Position numbers and translations under genes: made by a program | Source of the DNA: CBDANO01 sp965197665 | GTDB taxonomy: Bacteria; Chloroflexota; Dehalococcoidia; Lucifugimonadales; UBA3495 | Length of the DNA stretch: 64,000 nucleotides | Reading direction: 5' to 3' | Assembly: GCA_965197665.1 (NCBI GenBank) | Contig: CBDANO010000005.1 | Location: 248,001 to 312,000, forward strand | Notes under the pieces: model-generated | Databases searched by the model: none | Seen by the model: only the letters and a program-made list of their open reading frames with translations | Told to the model about the DNA's origin: nothing | Shown here: positions 61,668 to 64,000 of the stretch, piece after piece | Numbering within the stretch: position 1 is the stretch's first letter | How the letters are laid out: each line of letters begins with the position of its first letter

Positions 61668-63476
61668 GTGCGAAAAACCGCTGGATGCGGCGCTCTTCAA
61701 GAAAAGGACATTGGTGGCCGCGTTACCCTGGCCGGTTGGGTGAGCCGGAGGCGCGACCACGGAGGAATACTATTCGTCGACTTGCGGGACCGCTCCGGCA
61801 TAGTTCAGGTCGTGTTCAATCCTGAGCTGTCCCCGGATGCCTATAAAGTTGCCGAGTCGCTGCGGCCCGAGTGGGTAGTGCAAGTCACCGGCTGGGTGCA
61901 GCGCCGGCCCGCCGGCACCGAAAACCCGGCGATGCCCACCGGCTCGGTGGAAGTGGCTACCGATGAAGTCATCGTGCTCAATCAGTCCTTGACGCCTCCC
62001 TTTTACATTGCCGAGGACGCCGGGGCGGACGAGAGCCTCCGCCTTCGGTACCGTTACTTGGACCTGCGCCGCCCCCCTATGCTGCGGAACTTGATGCTCC
62101 GCCACCGAGTCGTGAAGTACATCCGCGACTTTCTCGATGCCCGGGGATTCATCGAAATAGAAACGCCGATACTAATAAAGAGCACTCCGGAGGGCGCCCG
62201 GGATTTTTTGGTGCCCAGCCGTCTTCAGCCGGGCAATTTCTACGCGCTGCCCCAGTCGCCTCAGCAACTCAAGCAGCTTCTGATGGTCTCGGGGGTGGAG
62301 AAGTATTTTCAAATCGCTCGCTGTTTCCGGGACGAAGACTTGCGGGCCGACCGCCAGTTGGAGTTTACGCAACTGGACTTGGAGATGAGCTTCGTCGACG
62401 AGGGCGACGTGCTCGGTTTGACCGAGGACTTGTATACCGGACTGATTGAAACCGTGGCCCCGGAAAGGAAGCTGATCAAGCCCTTCCCTTGGCTCACCTA
62501 CGATGAAGCCATGAGCCGCTATGGAACGGACAAACCGGACCTGCGCTACGGGCTGGAGATGACCGATGTCAGCGGCCTGGCGGGCGAGACCGAGTTCCGC
62601 GTCTTCCTTTCGACCCTGGAGAAAGGGGGGATCATCAAGGGCTTTGCCGTGCCGGGCCAAGGAAACTGCTCCGGCTCCTCGTTGCGAGCCTTGGAAGAGG
62701 TCGCCAGGGAGGCGGGAGCGGGAGGGATGAGCCACCTCCGTTTCCACGACGGAGAATCCCTGGATTCCCTGGGGGAAGACGACATCGTTCTATCGGCGGG
62801 TCTGCGTATGCCCGCCGCGTGGAGCAAAAGGCTGGCCGAGCGTATGGGCGCCGGGCCGGGGGACTTGGTCTTGTTGATGGCCGGTCCGTCTAACCGGGTG
62901 AACGCCTGGCTAAGCGCGGTGCGGCGCCACTTGGGGGAGCAACTAGGCTTGGCCGACCCGGCGGCGTTAGCCTTCGCATTCGTTACCCAGTTCCCGCTAT
63001 TCGATTGGAACGAGGAAGCGCAACGCTGGGACTCATCCCACCATCCCTTCACGTCGCCTGCCGACGGCCAAGAGGAATTGCTGGACGGAAGCGACCCCGG
63101 CGCGATCAAGTCCAAGGCCTATGACTTGGTGTGTAACGGCTCGGAGTTGGCGAGCGGAAGCGTCCGGATCCACCGTAGAGAGCTGCAAGAAAAGGTGTTC
63201 CGGGTCCTGGGTTACAGCAAAGAAGAGGTAGACCAGCGGTTCAGGCAGATCCTAGAGGCTTTCGAATTCGGCGCGCCTCCCCATGGCGGCATCGCCCCGG
63301 GAATCGACCGGCTGGTGGCCATTCTCTCCGGGGCCGGGTCCATCCGCGACGTGATAGCGTTTCCCAAGACACAGAGCGGGTCCGACCCCCTGTTCGACGC
63401 TCCCGCGCCGGCAACCCAGTCCCAACTCGACGAGCTAGGACTGGGTATATCTCCCAAGGCCGACCGGCAAGGCTAG
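61668..63476 (+). CDS. aspS: Aspartyl-tRNA synthetase (bacterial type)
   Basis: 602 aa class II synthetase. It has the N-terminal anticodon-binding OB domain (VTLAGWVSRRRDHGGILF), motif 1 and 2 regions (FIEIETPILIKSTPEGARDF, CFRDEDLRADRQLEFTQLD), the GAD insertion and motif 3 (GAPPHGGIAPGIDRLVAI). It charges tRNA-Asp (or Asp/Asn in non-discriminating types; not decidable here). An ATG at 61659 is also in frame, but the GGAG at 61655-61658 sits 9 nt before GTG 61668. Starting at that GTG also matches the family N-terminus (V-R-x-x-x-C-G), so it is used. Three tandem repeats lie directly upstream. Confidence 0.96.
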   Translation: MRKTAGCGALQEKDIGGRVTLAGWVSRRRDHGGILFVDLRDRSGIVQVVFNPELSPDAYKVAESLRPEWVVQVTGWVQRRPAGTENPAMPTGSVEVATDEVIVLNQSLTPPFYIAEDAGADESLRLRYRYLDLRRPPMLRNLMLRHRVVKYIRDFLDARGFIEIETPILIKSTPEGARDFLVPSRLQPGNFYALPQSPQQLKQLLMVSGVEKYFQIARCFRDEDLRADRQLEFTQLDLEMSFVDEGDVLGLTEDLYTGLIETVAPERKLIKPFPWLTYDEAMSRYGTDKPDLRYGLEMTDVSGLAGETEFRVFLSTLEKGGIIKGFAVPGQGNCSGSSLRALEEVAREAGAGGMSHLRFHDGESLDSLGEDDIVLSAGLRMPAAWSKRLAERMGAGPGDLVLLMAGPSNRVNAWLSAVRRHLGEQLGLADPAALAFAFVTQFPLFDWNEEAQRWDSSHHPFTSPADGQEELLDGSDPGAIKSKAYDLVCNGSELASGSVRIHRRELQEKVFRVLGYSKEEVDQRFRQILEAFEFGAPPHGGIAPGIDRLVAILSGAGSIRDVIAFPKTQSGSDPLFDAPAPATQSQLDELGLGISPKADRQG

Positions 63477-63534
63477 GTCCCAGCCTTGTCGGAATTGCCC
63501 AGGTAGAATCGAATGGCCAGCGGGGTCCCGGCCC

Positions 63535-64000
63535 TTAATTGCCGGTTACAACCCCTACCGGCTCCAAGGTCGGAGCGAATTGGGCCGTAGATTCGGGAAG
63601 GTCAGGACCACCTCCGCATTCGCGGCGCAATATCGGCACAACCTCAGATGCAAAAAGCCGCATCTGCTCCTCGGTCTCCGCGGACGTGTAGCCGCCGCCT
63701 TCTATAGCCGCCGTAAATAAGAAATCCTCGAAGCCGCAGGACTCCTTGATGCCCAGGATCCCCTCGGCGACCTGTTCCGGGGTGCCGACTATGGCCACGC
63801 CCTTCTGCATCAGCAAGTCCCCGGTCACTTTCATGCCAGCATCGTAGGGCGCTTCGTCCAAATCGGCCAAGGCGGCAGCGAAGCCGAAGGGGCCATAGTA
63901 GTCCCATTGCATCTCCAACGCCCTCTTGTACTGTTCCATGCCCTCATGCTCCTTCGAGCCGGGCGGGACGACATGCACGTAACGGACGCAACCGTAACCC
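63535..64000 (-). CDS. Luciferase-like (LLM class) flavin oxidoreductase, 5' truncated by window
   Basis: C-terminal part only; the frame stays open to the window edge through GYGCVRY before VHVVPPG. The core VAIVGTPEQVAEGILGIKES and GFEDFLF, followed by MRLFASEVVPILR, is typical of the LLM flavin-dependent monooxygenases that use F420 or FMN. LLM proteins are abundant in SAR202-like genomes. Substrate and full length cannot be known from this piece. The stop is at 63535; it is convergent with aspS. Confidence 0.85.
   Translation of the reverse strand, partial: GYGCVRYVHVVPPGSKEHEGMEQYKRALEMQWDYYGPFGFAAALADLDEAPYDAGMKVTGDLLMQKGVAIVGTPEQVAEGILGIKESCGFEDFLFTAAIEGGGYTSAETEEQMRLFASEVVPILRRECGGGPDLPESTAQFAPTLEPVGVVTGN

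Overview
The window looks like a chromosomal segment of a GC-rich Chloroflexota bacterium. A SAR202-like or Dehalococcoidia-related marine or sponge-associated lineage is my best guess. This is inferred from gene content: four CaiB/BaiF class III CoA-transferases, a MaoC-type double-hotdog protein, a crotonase, VOC and luciferase-like monooxygenase proteins, DUF1800/DUF1501 genes, a SUF iron-sulfur operon and a hopanoid operon. No 16S rRNA, tRNA or other phylogenetic marker confirms it.

Layout. (1) 1-4.5 kb, + strand: a phage-derived head cassette (HK97 prohead protease, major capsid protein, a fibre-like protein and small unknown ORFs). Its last genes overlap end to start, and the chain runs almost to a crotonase gene. 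(2) 4.5-14.8 kb: housekeeping and catabolic genes (TlyA, CinA-like PncC, penicillin acylase, MBL hydrolase, VOC protein, a ChuX-like protein with its own promoter and leader hairpin, two tandem HSL-type esterases, Fpg). (3) 14.9-20 kb, - strand: a diiron ferritin-like protein, two tandem CoA-transferases and a FIST-domain sensor. (4) 20.1-21.3 kb: a gene-poor island with tiny genes, including an integrase-like SAM-domain fragment coupled to a lipoprotein. (5) 21.3-25.1 kb: pyrG-tal-rho, a gene order known from other bacteria. (6) 25.2-30.2 kb, - strand: MaoC, CoA-transferase, methyltransferase and CoA-transferase, suggesting an acyl-CoA catabolic operon. (7) 30.5-37.5 kb: a DinB-like protein, then sufBCDSU, a PaREP1/HEPN-like gene and a second sufU, with an Rrf2/IscR-like palindrome upstream of sufB. 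(8) 37.9-42 kb: TatD, DUF1802, an aldo/keto reductase and an SDR epimerase. (9) 42.4-50.1 kb, - strand: a hopanoid operon running polyprenyl synthase, hpnH, hpnG, hpnA, shc, yjbQ, squalene/phytoene synthase. (10) 50.2-54.3 kb, + strand: DUF1800, DUF1501 and an NHL propeller behind a promoter and a leader terminator. (11) 54.4-64 kb, + strand: full-length Lhr helicase, a DUF255 thioredoxin-domain protein and aspS. A truncated luciferase-like monooxygenase on the - strand closes the window.

The most unusual signal is not one gene. At least eight gene boundaries or leaders carry short tandem duplications (units of about 26-63 bp), several of them duplicating a promoter, a ribosome-binding site or the 3' end of a gene. 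A second layer is a palindromic REP-like element with core GGTTTGAAACC, present in three intergenic copies. Many start codons were re-chosen here from Shine-Dalgarno spacing or family alignment. All family calls are from motif recognition by eye, with no database search.
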